This document shows positions 1 to 9,000 of a DNA stretch of 16,137 nt, one piece after another (the stretch's first letter is position 1; every line of letters starts with the position of its first letter). A program made the position numbers and the translations under genes. The notes beneath the pieces are model-generated. The model was not told the origin of the DNA, ran no database searches, and saw only the letters and a list, made by a program, of their open reading frames with translations. Source of the DNA: Ruminococcaceae bacterium UBA7080 (GTDB taxonomy: Bacteria; Bacillota; Clostridia; Oscillospirales; Acutalibacteraceae); NCBI GenBank assembly GCA_002493595.1, contig DKZG01000007.1, forward strand, positions 1-16,137, read 5' to 3'.

Positions 1-1702
1 TTTACTATAGTAGGTTCAGACGGGGCTTCATATATCGGTTGCAAGTGGACTTATTTATTTGGTTTTAAGGGGACTTCATGCGCCGCTTTGGCTTTCTGCA
101 CTGCTTTCGGTGTTGGGAGCCGTATTTTATGGGGCTATGGCAGGCTTTGGAATGGCGTCAGTCAGGGCAGTTATTATGCTTGTCGTTGCCATTTTGGGGG
201 AATGGCTTGGCAAGTCTTATGATATGCTTACGGGGCTCGGAATAGCGGTTCTTCTTATGCTTATATATAATCCCATGAGCATAAGGGACCAAAGCTTTAT
301 ATTAAGTGTGTGCGCCGTATCAGGCGTATGTCTCGGAATAAAGATACTGCGTCTTATGATGAGAAGGAAAAAAATAAAAAAATATTTTAAAAGGCACAGA
401 TTGGTAAAACTGCTTGCCGAGGGACTTATAACGTCCCTGTGCGTTAATATTGTCACATTTCCCGTCATAGCATATATGTATTTTGAAATTCCCATATACA
501 GCTTTCTTCTTAATCTTTTTGTTGTGCCGCTTATGACGGTTGTTGTTTATGCAGGCTTTATAGGAATTATTTTTTCGGCAGTCTCGGTTTTTGCGGGGCG
601 GCTTGTTATTGCACCGGGCGGCTTGGTGTTAAATATGTTCGAGTGGCTTGCCAAAATATTTTCGGAATTGCCATTTTCCGTGATAAATACGGGGAAGCCG
701 GGTATATGGTTCATTATTTTCTATTATCTGATTTTGATTTTTGTTCTGGCACTTTCGGATAATAAAATATGCGAGGCTTTTTATGCGCGGATGAGGATTC
801 GCCTTAACCGAAGAAAATGGAGAAGGTTAAGAGCCATGCTTTCATTGGGAATATGCACGCTGTTTCTTGCTGTTATTATTTGCGTGAGGATTTTAATTGG
901 CAGAGAACGGATTGTATTTTTAGATGTGGGTCAGGGAGACGGTATTCTCGTGTCAACGCCAAGGGGGACGATCATTGTCATAGACGGCGGTTCCACAAGT
1001 GAGGGCGGGGAAAGCTTGGCAGAATATACCCTGAAGCCTGCACTGAAGGCGCTTGGAATGGCTGACGTGGATTTCTGGGTTGTAACCCATGGAGATACGG
1101 ACCATGTGAGCGGACTTATGTACATACTTGAAAACTATGATATGTCTAACATAAGTATTGACTGCATTTTGATGGCAGGGTATAGGGGTAACTCAGAGAG
1201 GCTTGAGGAAATAAGACGGCTTGCGGATGAAAACGGTATTGATACGGTTTATGTTGGCGCAGGGGATAAGATAGAGGATGGCAGTGCGGAAATGGTATGC
1301 TGTCATCCTGACAAAGACTATGTGGCAGATGGCACAAACGATGCATCTCTTGTACTTAGCTATTTATCCTCTGACTTAAGCTGCCTTTTTACGGGAGATA
1401 TGTCGGAGGCTTCACTGGATTATATGTTTACAAAAAACGGCGCTTTGCTGCAGGATGAGTATATGTATCTCAAGGTTCCCCATCATGGCTCCAAAACATC
1501 AATGTATGAACCGATGTATAATTTGATTCAAGGGCGGACGGCTGTCGTCTCATGCGGTAAGGATAATTCCTACGGACATCCTCATAATGAGGTTTTAGAT
1601 AAGCTGCAACAGCACAGCTGCAGTATTTGCCGAACAGATAAGAGTGGGGCAGTGTGCATTTATATAAGAAATGGAACGCTTGAATTTGAGGAATATAAAT
1701 AG
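1..1702 (+). CDS. comEC: ComEC/Rec2-type DNA uptake channel, 3' part, possibly frame-broken
   Basis: C-terminal two thirds of a ComEC-type protein, the inner-membrane channel that passes single-stranded DNA in natural transformation. Seen: the TGLHIS motif (20-37), matching the SGLHI signature of the Competence domain; several hydrophobic segments; then a metallo-beta-lactamase-like domain with DVGQGD (about 923), HGDTDH (1088-1105) and HHGS (about 1481). The family is usually 700-800 residues, so the gene should begin far upstream, and the TTG at 59 is not a true start. However, the frame carrying TGLHIS has two consecutive stops at 8-10 and 11-13, exactly where the conserved block should continue upstream. 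Frame 1 stays open across this point. Either there is a frameshift near 14-22 and the gene is a pseudogene, or the left edge has a sequence error. Family call confident; intactness doubtful. Confidence 0.88.
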
Positions 1703-2001
1703 CGAAAATGTCTGAGCCTTTGCCTTTGATGTTACCAACAGAAGGTGCAGCTTTTAAAATTGTAAAGCTTAAAACGGTCAATACATGGAAACGTCCGTTT
1801 ATAGCATTGACAATGATTTCTTTTTGTTTTTGTCGATATATAAGGTATAACAACAGCCATGCGCAAAACGCTGTTTTCACAGACATCCATTTTACTATAT
1901 AGCTAATTTACCGCACGGCACGCTTTTGCTATGTGTCGCTCGTAACGGTCAATATCGTTATTTTGCGCATGAATCTATACCTATATAAGGCAGGTGATAA
2001 A
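1703..2001. other. Intergenic region without a recognisable gene
   Basis: About 300 bp between comEC and the first LytTR regulator. Short open frames exist on both strands (1708-1902 plus; a minus-strand frame starting at 1886), but neither has a ribosome binding site nor any family I recognise. An 11-bp direct repeat AACGGTCAATA occurs at 1773-1783 and 1944-1954. A weak hairpin AAAAC/GTTTT near 1865-1877 is too short to call a terminator. The promoter of the downstream regulator operon probably lies in the last 100 bp, but no clear -35/-10 pair stands out. Confidence 0.5.
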
Positions 2002-2718
2002 ATGCTTTCGATAGCAGTATGTGATGATGAAGTCATAGAATGCTGCAACATGGCAAAGAAAATTGAAGAAATTATGGGAGAAATGAAAATACCATGCTTT
2101 ATCCGGCAGTTCCGAAGTGGCGGGGAATTGCTGCAGGCAATGGAAAGCTTTGATATTGTTTTCCTTGATATTATCATGCAGGATTTGGATGGCATGAGGA
2201 CCGCGCAGATTTTCCGAAGAAAGGCAGCTGATAAGATACTCATTTTTGTATCGTCCAGCAGGGAGTATGTGTTTGAAGCGTATGATGTGGAGGCTTTTCA
2301 ATATCTGCTGAAGCCTGTGGATGACAGGAAGCTGAAAAAAGTATTGCAAAAGGCCGTTCTCAAAACAGAAAGCCGGTCACAGGAGTTTATTATTGTCAGT
2401 AAAGAAAGGCAGAAAAAGAAATTGTTTCTTGACGATATATACTATTTTGAGATAAAGGGCAGAGTGGTTGACGTTCATGGGAGAGAAGGCATTTTTGCTT
2501 ATTATGAGCAGATTGGGGAGTTGGAGAACAAATTGGGAGATAAAGGTTTTTTCAGATGTCATAAAAGCTATCTGATAAACCTGAAGTATGTTGACGGGTA
2601 TAACAGGCAGGAAGCGATTCTGGAGAACGGGGAAAAAATCGTAATTGCAAAGAGAAGATATGAAGTGTTTTGCAGAGAGATGCTCAAGGTTATGCGGGAA
2701 AATGGAGGGATTTTATGA
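2002..2718 (+). CDS. LytTR-family response regulator (AgrA-like), system 1
   Basis: A 238-residue two-component regulator, probably cytoplasmic, that should bind DNA as a transcription factor when phosphorylated by the adjacent kinase. The receiver domain (about 1-120) has the acidic pair D8-D9, phosphoacceptor D56 in FLDIIMQD, S84 and the conserved K104 in LLKP. The LytTR DNA-binding domain fills about 135-235 and includes FFRCHKSYLINL. The start is the ATG at 2002, behind GGCAGGTG; an upstream in-frame extension to 1933 has no Shine-Dalgarno, and the second regulator in this window begins the same way (MLNIAICDDE). The stop overlaps the kinase start (ATGA), so the two are translationally coupled. 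No autoinducer gene (AgrB/AgrD) is seen nearby, so the signal is unknown. Confidence 0.93.
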   Translation: MLSIAVCDDEVIECCNMAKKIEEIMGEMKIPCFIRQFRSGGELLQAMESFDIVFLDIIMQDLDGMRTAQIFRRKAADKILIFVSSSREYVFEAYDVEAFQYLLKPVDDRKLKKVLQKAVLKTESRSQEFIIVSKERQKKKLFLDDIYYFEIKGRVVDVHGREGIFAYYEQIGELENKLGDKGFFRCHKSYLINLKYVDGYNRQEAILENGEKIVIAKRRYEVFCREMLKVMRENGGIL

Positions 2719-4103
2719 AGCAGCTCTTGGACTATGCAGATATTTTAATTGCGGCGCCCAGTTATCTGGGCTGGTTATGGGCGGCGGATAAATTTTGTAA
2801 AAAATTTTTAGGAGCTTCCAAAAAGAATGAATTGCTGTTTATATTTCTCTCTTTTTGCGGCAGTCTGTTTATGGATATTGTGAGCAGACGGTATGCTGTT
2901 TTATATATTCTTTCTCTGGTGCTCAATCCCATTAATCCCATATTCTTTATGGCATTGGTTCTATTGTTATTTCGTTCAGACAGGGAAAAACGGATTCTTG
3001 CGGCTTCCATGCTGATGATGACTGTAAGACTGGCAGGAAATTTCTGCGCTTCTTTTCTATCATGCCTGCTGTTATTTTTCCGGCACACAGTTAAAAAAAT
3101 TCCGGATCCGCTTTTGACAGAGTGGGAAAACGGAGTGATTAACGGTATTGGTTATTGTTTCGTAATATATGTTGTATGTTGGATGACCAAAAACCTTGAG
3201 CCTGTTTTCTGTGGCAGGAGGGGAAGGTGGTATGCCATATTGGCTATTCCGTTGCTTGTGATTATTATTGTGTCTGATGTGGCGGGCTGGTGTGCGAGCA
3301 ATGGTATTATGGTCAGGAGCGGGGGTGGCATGGGCTTATATTATGACCAGATTTTCAGTCATGCCGGTTTTTTGGTTTTAGCAGTCCTGGCCATGTCCTT
3401 GGCGGGGGTTTATGTGTTTGGAATGAACCGGATTTATCTGGAACAGGAAAAAAACGGCAGATACCATGCGCAGATTGCGGTTTATAAAATGCTGGCGGAG
3501 CAGCACAGCCGGTCGGAACGGCTGCGGCATGACATGAAAAACCATATCATTGCCCTATCGGCGCTGTCACGGAATAAGGAATGGGAGAAAATGGATGATT
3601 ATCTGAAAAATATGGGAGGCGTTGCCTTGGATACCGGTGAGGATATGACAGGAAACAGGGCGGTGGATGCACTTCTTTATCAGAAACGGAAACAGGCGGA
3701 GGAGAAAAATATTAAATGGGAATGTGATGTGCAGATGCCGAAGGAAGGTTACGTCAATGAGTTTGATCTGTGCATATTATTTGGAAATATACTGGATAAT
3801 GCGTTGGAAGCGTGTGAACGGTTGTCGAGTGGTGAAAATTGTTTTATAGACATTTGCGCGGAACCGGTTAAAAAATGTTTTCTGATTGAAGTGAAAAACA
3901 GCATGGACAGGACGGAAAAGTATACAGAGGGAGCTACAAATAAAGAGAATGTTCATGAGCATGGAATAGGTCTGCTGAATGTAGGCGATGTGGTGAATAA
4001 GTATAACGGGGTAGTGAAAACGGAAGCCCAAAAGGGTATTTTCGGAATATCCATTCTGATGCCGTTTCCTGACACCGCACATGACATCCAAACGACTGTT
4101 TAA
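2715..4103 (+). CDS. GHKL-domain sensor histidine kinase (AgrC-like), system 1
   Basis: A 462-residue membrane sensor kinase paired with the preceding LytTR regulator. The first 240 residues or so contain six or seven hydrophobic segments and no large extracellular loop, as in AgrC-type peptide sensors. A short helical linker leads to the H-box RHDMKNHI with phosphoacceptor H272. The ATPase domain follows, with N-box NILDNALEA (N358) and G-box HGIGLLN (about 416-422). All signature residues are present, so it should be active. The start is the ATG at 2715, behind GGAGGG at 2704-2709, overlapping the regulator stop by ATGA; the longer upstream frame from 2670 is rejected. The ligand cannot be read from the sequence. 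Confidence 0.92.
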   Translation: MKQLLDYADILIAAPSYLGWLWAADKFCKKFLGASKKNELLFIFLSFCGSLFMDIVSRRYAVLYILSLVLNPINPIFFMALVLLLFRSDREKRILAASMLMMTVRLAGNFCASFLSCLLLFFRHTVKKIPDPLLTEWENGVINGIGYCFVIYVVCWMTKNLEPVFCGRRGRWYAILAIPLLVIIIVSDVAGWCASNGIMVRSGGGMGLYYDQIFSHAGFLVLAVLAMSLAGVYVFGMNRIYLEQEKNGRYHAQIAVYKMLAEQHSRSERLRHDMKNHIIALSALSRNKEWEKMDDYLKNMGGVALDTGEDMTGNRAVDALLYQKRKQAEEKNIKWECDVQMPKEGYVNEFDLCILFGNILDNALEACERLSSGENCFIDICAEPVKKCFLIEVKNSMDRTEKYTEGATNKENVHEHGIGLLNVGDVVNKYNGVVKTEAQKGIFGISILMPFPDTAHDIQTTV

Positions 4104-4193
4104 AACATAAATCTAATATTGAAAATTCATATTACCGAAAGAAGGAGTGAGGGTTTTTATATTCTCAAAAATGGTGAAATGGAGGACTGTATT

Positions 4194-4691
4194 ATGCATA
4201 CAAAAACAATGGAAGGACTTGTGGGCGCAATGACAAACATGAACCTGCTGAATACCCCAATGCGTGTTTTCAAGGAAGCGGAGCGTAAAGGCGATACGGC
4301 GACAATGGAGCGCGCAATGGGGTATGTCGGTGATTTTTCCGATAAGGTGGAGGAATATAAGGCGGAAGCTGAAAAAGGAATGAAAGAAGACGCAAAGGAA
4401 GCGAAGGAAAAAGCAAAATTACAGCAGGAGGAGGCTATCCGGAAACGGAAGGAAGAACGTGAAAAATCGGAGGAAGCAATCGAGGAAAACAGGAATGTCA
4501 ATACGGATGCGGATACCGTGAAGCTCAGCAGGGAAGGAAAGGCGTTAGTAAAAAATAATCCGGATACGCACGCGACGGACGCAGGAACAGATATGACAAA
4601 GAGTGACGCTGTTAAAGAGCCGGTAACGTATACGAAAGTAGGAGAGGCAGTTTCTATGGAGCAGGGGACAAGCATTTCGGTTTCTGTGTGA
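4194..4691 (+). CDS. Small charged coiled-coil protein of unknown function
   Basis: A 165-residue hydrophilic protein. Residues about 25-100 are very rich in Lys, Glu and Ala in runs such as KEDAKEAKEKAK and RKRKEERE, predicting a long amphipathic helix or coiled coil. The tail is Thr/Asp/Ser-rich and ends SISVSV. No signal peptide or membrane segment is seen. I resemble it to uncharacterised Lachnospiraceae proteins from memory only and give no function. The start is the ATG at 4194, with GGAGG at 4181-4185 and an 8-nt spacer; the in-frame TTG at 4119 lacks a ribosome binding site. It lies 90 bp behind the kinase on the same strand without an obvious terminator between, so it may be co-transcribed with system 1 or be its target. 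Confidence 0.7.
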   Translation: MHTKTMEGLVGAMTNMNLLNTPMRVFKEAERKGDTATMERAMGYVGDFSDKVEEYKAEAEKGMKEDAKEAKEKAKLQQEEAIRKRKEEREKSEEAIEENRNVNTDADTVKLSREGKALVKNNPDTHATDAGTDMTKSDAVKEPVTYTKVGEAVSMEQGTSISVSV

Positions 4692-4717
4692 AATAAATAT
4701 AGTATTTTGACGATAGT

Positions 4718-4990
4718 ATGACCGATAAGGATATGTACAATGGCATTAAGGAAAAGATGACTGGCGGTAAGCGTTATTATCTGAAAGGGAAAAGGCTTTC
4801 GTAATCTAGTGTTGCTGGAGGAATCTGATTGTGAGATTGCCAATGTGCATGAGCTTAAAGATTATTATCCGAAATATGAGGTAGCGCTTGATGAGCTTTT
4901 GCCACTGGTAATGTTAATGGGGTTAAGATTGTGTATGGGGGTGCTAAAGCGAGAGTAATGACATGGCAAAAGTGGGTTGCGGCAGGATAA
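4718..4990 (+). pseudogene. Frameshifted remnant of a small unrecognised protein
   Basis: Three protein-like pieces follow one another in alternating frames. The first begins MTDKDMYNGIKEKM and runs 4718-4804 to a stop. The second (about 4803-4910, another frame) includes LLEESDCEIANVHELKDYY. The third returns to the first frame (about 4907-4990) with NGVKIVYGGAKARVMTW and a stop. Together they would make one protein of about 90 residues interrupted by two compensating frameshifts, the first in the purine run near 4785-4795 and the second near 4905-4912. I do not recognise the family. That it is a single decayed gene is inference from the continuity of protein-like composition. Confidence 0.45.
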
Positions 4991-5089
4991 ACGAACATAA
5001 TTGAAGGTACTATAAAAAACAGTTGATATATAGGGAACATATGGGGCATAATACATAAAAAATGTTCCCTGTAGAAAGAAGACTGGATT

Positions 5090-5533
5090 GTGGGTGTAAA
5101 CTATTCGGAAATTCAGGAATTGTTACAGCAAAGGGCAGATTATCAGGCAAGATTAAATCTGATACCCTATGATGGAGGACGCATCAGAGGTGTTCCCGTG
5201 ACAATCGGAGGAAGCACTTATGTTCCGCCGATTCGGATAGAATCTGTTGTTGTGGAACGGATTGATGAAATTCGTTTGCAGGAGAAGGATGCTGTGGATA
5301 TAGCGATTGAACTGTGATTGTATTGCATGAAGACACAGGTTTTTACGGACGGAAACAAAAGGGCATCCGTAATTTTTGCAAACCACTATCTGATTGCCCA
5401 CGGAGAAGGATTTCTTGTTATTCCCGAAAAGGATGTACCGGAATTTAAAAAGCTTCTGATAGATTTTTATGAGGGTGAAGCGATAGAGGTAATCAGCAAT
5501 TTTATGCGGGAGCGTTGCTGGAAAAGCTTTTAG
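5090..5533 (+). pseudogene. Fic-domain protein, internally deleted and stopped
   Basis: Remnant of a Fic-family protein (Fic enzymes transfer AMP or other nucleotide parts to target proteins). The N-terminal piece, starting at a GTG and including LLQQRADYQARLNL, runs directly into GRIRGVPVTIGGSTYVPPI, which in full-length relatives I recall lies much later, so roughly 150 residues appear deleted at about 5167-5180 with the frame kept. An in-frame TGA at 5315-5317 then interrupts the sequence just before LYCMKTQVFTDGNKRAS, the Fic core; one base change from Cys TGT/TGC would create it. The core is in the same frame and continues to the natural-looking end at 5533. FTDGNKR shows the Fic loop with Lys in place of the usual Gly before Arg, as in Doc-like forms. 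Not expected to be functional. Confidence 0.8.
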
Positions 5534-5857
5534 GCGTACAGTAATCATAATGATGTGAAGTAAATTGGAACGAAGAAAATAGGAAAGAAATACATGAAGA
5601 GCGGTAAAACAAGTGAGTTTTATCGTTCTTTTTTGCCTGGAATAGATGGCAATGCAATCGTGCTTTGGGAAGGATAATAAAAGAATTTGATTTTGCTCAT
5701 GATTATTATGCAAAAGTAGACGAAGGGAGGATATATTGGTTGGAAAGAATATGGGGTAGGACAATGTCATTGGTGACTAGGACAATGAACTTAGTGATTT
5801 TTGGGAAGATGTAGAGTATAATCGAAATATGGTTTAATATGGAAGTGAATAAAAGAT
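5534..5857 (+). other. Decayed region with short protein-like fragments
   Basis: No intact gene. Two fragments look like former coding sequence: 5594-5677 (27 codons, starts MKSGKTSEFYRSFLPG, no good ribosome binding site) and 5674-5814 in another frame, including EFDFAHDYYAKVDEG and ending at a TAG. They could be one frameshifted gene; I do not recognise it. The segment also carries the regulatory elements listed separately (5757-5822) and ends at the left inverted repeat. Confidence 0.4.
5757..5822 (+). promoter_or_regulatory. Possible LytTR-activated promoter facing the cassette
   Basis: TAGGACAATG occurs twice, at 5757-5766 and 5778-5787, identical over 10 bp and spaced by exactly 21 bp start to start. 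LytTR regulators such as AgrA and ComE bind direct repeats of about 9-10 bp at this helical-turn spacing, next to promoters with weak -35 boxes. A perfect -10 hexamer TATAAT lies at 5817-5822; the -35 position (about 5794-5799, GTGATT) is poor and begins about 6 bp behind the second repeat, as for an activator-dependent promoter. Transcription would run into the left inverted repeat and the nuclease-NTPase gene. The repeat sequence differs from published AgrA/ComE consensuses, so the regulator is not identified. Confidence 0.45.
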
Positions 5858-6016
5858 ATGGATAATCAAGTGTTATCTGTCAGTCTGGAGAGAATCGGAT
5901 GGATAATTGAAAGTTATCCATTGGATTTATAATGAAAGAATACAATGATAATCCAATGTTACCCGTCAATTTGGTGAGGCAGGAATGGTGCGGATAATTG
6001 TTAGGTATTCACTATT
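5858..6016 (+). repeat. Left 159-bp inverted repeat with four recombinase-like dyads
   Basis: Identical to the reverse complement of 12467-12625. It contains two diverged tandem units (about 5861-5921 and 5947-6010) and four dyads, each with a 7-bp spacer: GATAA/TTATC at 5861-5877 (spacer TCAAGTG); ATGGATAA/TTATCCAT at 5899-5921 (TTGAAAG, perfect 8-bp arms); GATAA/TTACC at 5947-5963 (TCCAATG); GGATAA/GTATTC at 5992-6010 (TTGTTAG, poor right arm). Tyrosine recombinases cut at such core sites, inverted arms around a 6-8 bp spacer. Which dyad is the crossover site is not decided by the sequence; 5899-5921 is the most symmetrical. Confidence 0.9.
5907..5933 (+). promoter_or_regulatory. Promoter-like hexamers inside the left repeat
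   Basis: TTGAAA at 5907-5912 and a perfect TATAAT at 5928-5933, separated by 15 bp, shorter than the usual 16-18. The -35-like hexamer is the spacer of the most symmetrical dyad, so recombinase bound there would cover it. Because the repeat is duplicated, the same hexamers face inward from the right repeat (TATAAT equivalent at about 12550-12555, minus strand). If active it would drive both units in either orientation. The short spacer makes activity uncertain. Confidence 0.35.
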
Positions 6017-6042
6017 CGCTCAAAGAATCAGGAGAAAAGATA

Positions 6043-9000
6043 ATGTCGACTACTACATTTGCTCAAAAATATTGGAAAGATTTTGAATTGTTATCATTAG
6101 AATATATACATGACCAATATAAAGATGTGTCGGCACAGTGTATTCATACATCATTTATAAATGACGGAGGATTTGATGGTAGTCTTACTTCGACTTTAAC
6201 AAAGGAAGAAGCTCCCTTTGTACATGAAATATTAAGCTTAATAGAAGCAAAATTAAGGACAGATACTAACATTACAATTCACGATTTCGCAGCATCCATA
6301 ATAGCGGCATATAATTTTTCGGCACAAATCCTATATGTTGTATCTAATGTAAATTTTACAGAAGGCACTCGGAAAATAACCTCTATATTTTCTAATAAAG
6401 TTAATTTGAAAATTGTATTAATAGATGGGATATATTTATTAGATTGGATAAACTCAAAAAATGTGCATCCAAACAATAATATATTTATATCAGAGTTAAT
6501 AAAATCTATAAAAATAAATAATAAAAATACTTTTCAGGATGAATCTGCAAATGATTGCAAAAACACCTCAGAATTTGCGTCAGCTATTTTTATAGATGCT
6601 CCCTATCTTCAAAACGAAGAACTGTATGGGAAACACGCTCAAAATATCAAAACGAAAATAGTTCGTATTCTCGAAAGAATAGATAATCTTAACAGAATAG
6701 TTCTGCTATCAGGGGCAGTTGGGACGGGAAAATCTACAGTTATTTCAAATGTAGGATATGAAATGCAACAAAAAAATTTTATTTTTAATATATTAGACTG
6801 TGATACTGAGGATGCCCTGTCAGTAAGGAGTATTTTTTTATGGGTTTTAAAATCCTTATGGGGGATAGATCCATTCAAAATATATACAAATGACAATATA
6901 GCAGAGTTTGTAGATTTAGTATGCCTTGTGGCAAATACACCGATAGAAAAAAATATAAAAGATACAATTAGAGAAATTTTTACGTTAGAGAATAGTTCTT
7001 ATATTTTTAAAAGCGACCTCTATACAACATATCTTCTAAGATATTTAAATATCATCTTAGAAAAAAAACATAGAAATAACCGAACGATATTAGCCATAAA
7101 AAATTTGCATCACTTGGAACAATTTACATTTGATTTTATGATATCGCTAATTCAGTGCTTAATACAAAACAACGTTGGGCTGATTATAGAGTTAGCTCCT
7201 AAAGAAGCAAAAGAAGATGCAAGGAATGATTGGGAAACAGGCCGTAATGCATTGTGTTATTTTAAAAAAAATGGTCATTTATTTGAATTATACGATTTCG
7301 AGAAGGAGGATGCTTTATACTATTTGTCGAAAAACCTTCCCGGCTTGACCGACAATTACTATAACTATATATTAACTCATATAGGAATGAAACCAGTTTT
7401 TTTACATTATGCTGTTAATTGGCTTATATTAAATGAAGTGGTTTTATACAATTCTCAAAAAGACTATTGTACAGTAGCAAAGCCAGAAGAATTTTTTGAA
7501 GGAATAACACCAGATCAAAACCAAAGAATTATTGAGGATATAATTCGGTATTATCAATCAAATACACCAAAATTTCAAGACATTATTATAGAAATTTTTG
7601 AAATGATCGTGTTGTTAGATGGGTCAATCAGTTATTCTATAATAGAAAAAATATATCAACCCATGCCCATTAAAGGAATTATTCAGACATTGCTTGATAC
7701 TGGATTATTTATGCAGACATCAATCGGAATTAGCACGAACCATGAACTTGTATTTGCTGCTTTAAATAATACAAGCCTTTCATTTTATCAGCTATGTGCA
7801 GCCTCTAAGTTATATGATGCTATTAGAGTAATAAAGGATGACGAATTTGTAAGATGTAAAAGCGCAGATTTACTCGTCATTATGAAGCAGTGGAGAAAGT
7901 TTATTAATCTTTCTATTCAAATAAGCGAAGATGCATTTATAATAGGGGAATACAATAAATGTATAAAGTATTTATCATTGTGCCGTAAGATTTACCATAA
8001 ACTGGAAAACAAAGAAGGCATCTATTTATTAAAAATTATGTACAAAGAACTGTTAGCATATGAAAAAATGGGTAGAGGTGGTTCTGCAAAAAAATTGTTT
8101 CAAGATTTCCAGAAGCAAATACAGTTAGAAATGAATTTTACAAAAAAAGAACCCGAAAAAAATATACTTGCACTGGAAAAGCTATATCTTGCAAGACAGG
8201 CTGGACCGGAAAATCAATATAATTTTAGCTTAAATATGTTAACATACGCCAAACAGTATTATAATGAAATTTCCGAGGAATTGTATGTTAGTATATGCTT
8301 TGTTTTTGCATTAATTGAAAAAAAGTATATTTCCCTCGATAGCGCAGTTGACTTTTTAAAAAAAGAAAAATGTCTTCTTCCACACTCTATTGAGTTAGAT
8401 ATTCATTACCAATCACATGAAGCTGCAAAGTATTTAAATTATAATCCCGCAAAGGCAATAAGTTTTTATGAAAATATTGTTAATTATTCTGGAACATCTA
8501 AAAAATATAATAAGAGCATAGGACATGCATATGTTGATATATTGAATTGTTATATTCTTTTAGAAAATTGGGAAGATTTTCAAAAACAGTTTCAGAAAGT
8601 ATTGGAGTATCTACAAACGAATGTATTATATAGTGAAGAAGGGCGATTATATAATCTGGATGGATTATACTACTGGTTAAATGGCGATTTGCTAACAGCT
8701 AAGGAGTCTTTTCAAAATTCATTATTTTATTTTGGATTAGTACATAATCAAATGAATGGAATTATTACCAGAATAAATTATATTGGTCTCTTGATATCAC
8801 TTGTTAAATTTGATGATGCCATTTTAGAATTTAATGTAGCTAGTTCTCGTATTATAAAAGTTTTTGGAGTTCTTTTTTCTCAAATTGGAATTACAAAAGC
8901 ATATCATAGACATCGTGAATATGTAGCACTTTTAGCTCTCATAAAATATGGGAATGATTTAAAACAAACGGTACAAACTCAGAAGCTTATAAGTAATATA

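Noticed and set aside
1470..1886. 138-codon minus-strand frame overlapping the comEC 3' end
   Set aside because: Mostly antisense to conserved comEC sequence, with no Shine-Dalgarno before its ATG.
1708..1902. 64-codon plus-strand open frame after comEC
   Set aside because: No ribosome binding site, no recognisable family, and an equally long open frame on the opposite strand; not supported as a gene.
1773..1954. Direct repeat AACGGTCAATA (two copies, 171 bp apart)
   Set aside because: Spacing fits no operator geometry I know and the copies are only 11 bp; may be chance.
1933..2001. Upstream extension of the first LytTR regulator
   Set aside because: No ribosome binding site, and receiver domains begin at MLSIAVCDDE as in the second regulator.
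4157..4843. 228-codon minus-strand frame with Ser/Phe-rich translation
   Set aside because: Antisense shadow of the Lys/Glu-rich coiled-coil gene, which has the proper start signal.
5998..6042. TTG start for the NTPase at 5998
   Set aside because: Lies inside the inverted repeat without a ribosome binding site; the ATG at 6043 has AGGAG at the right distance.
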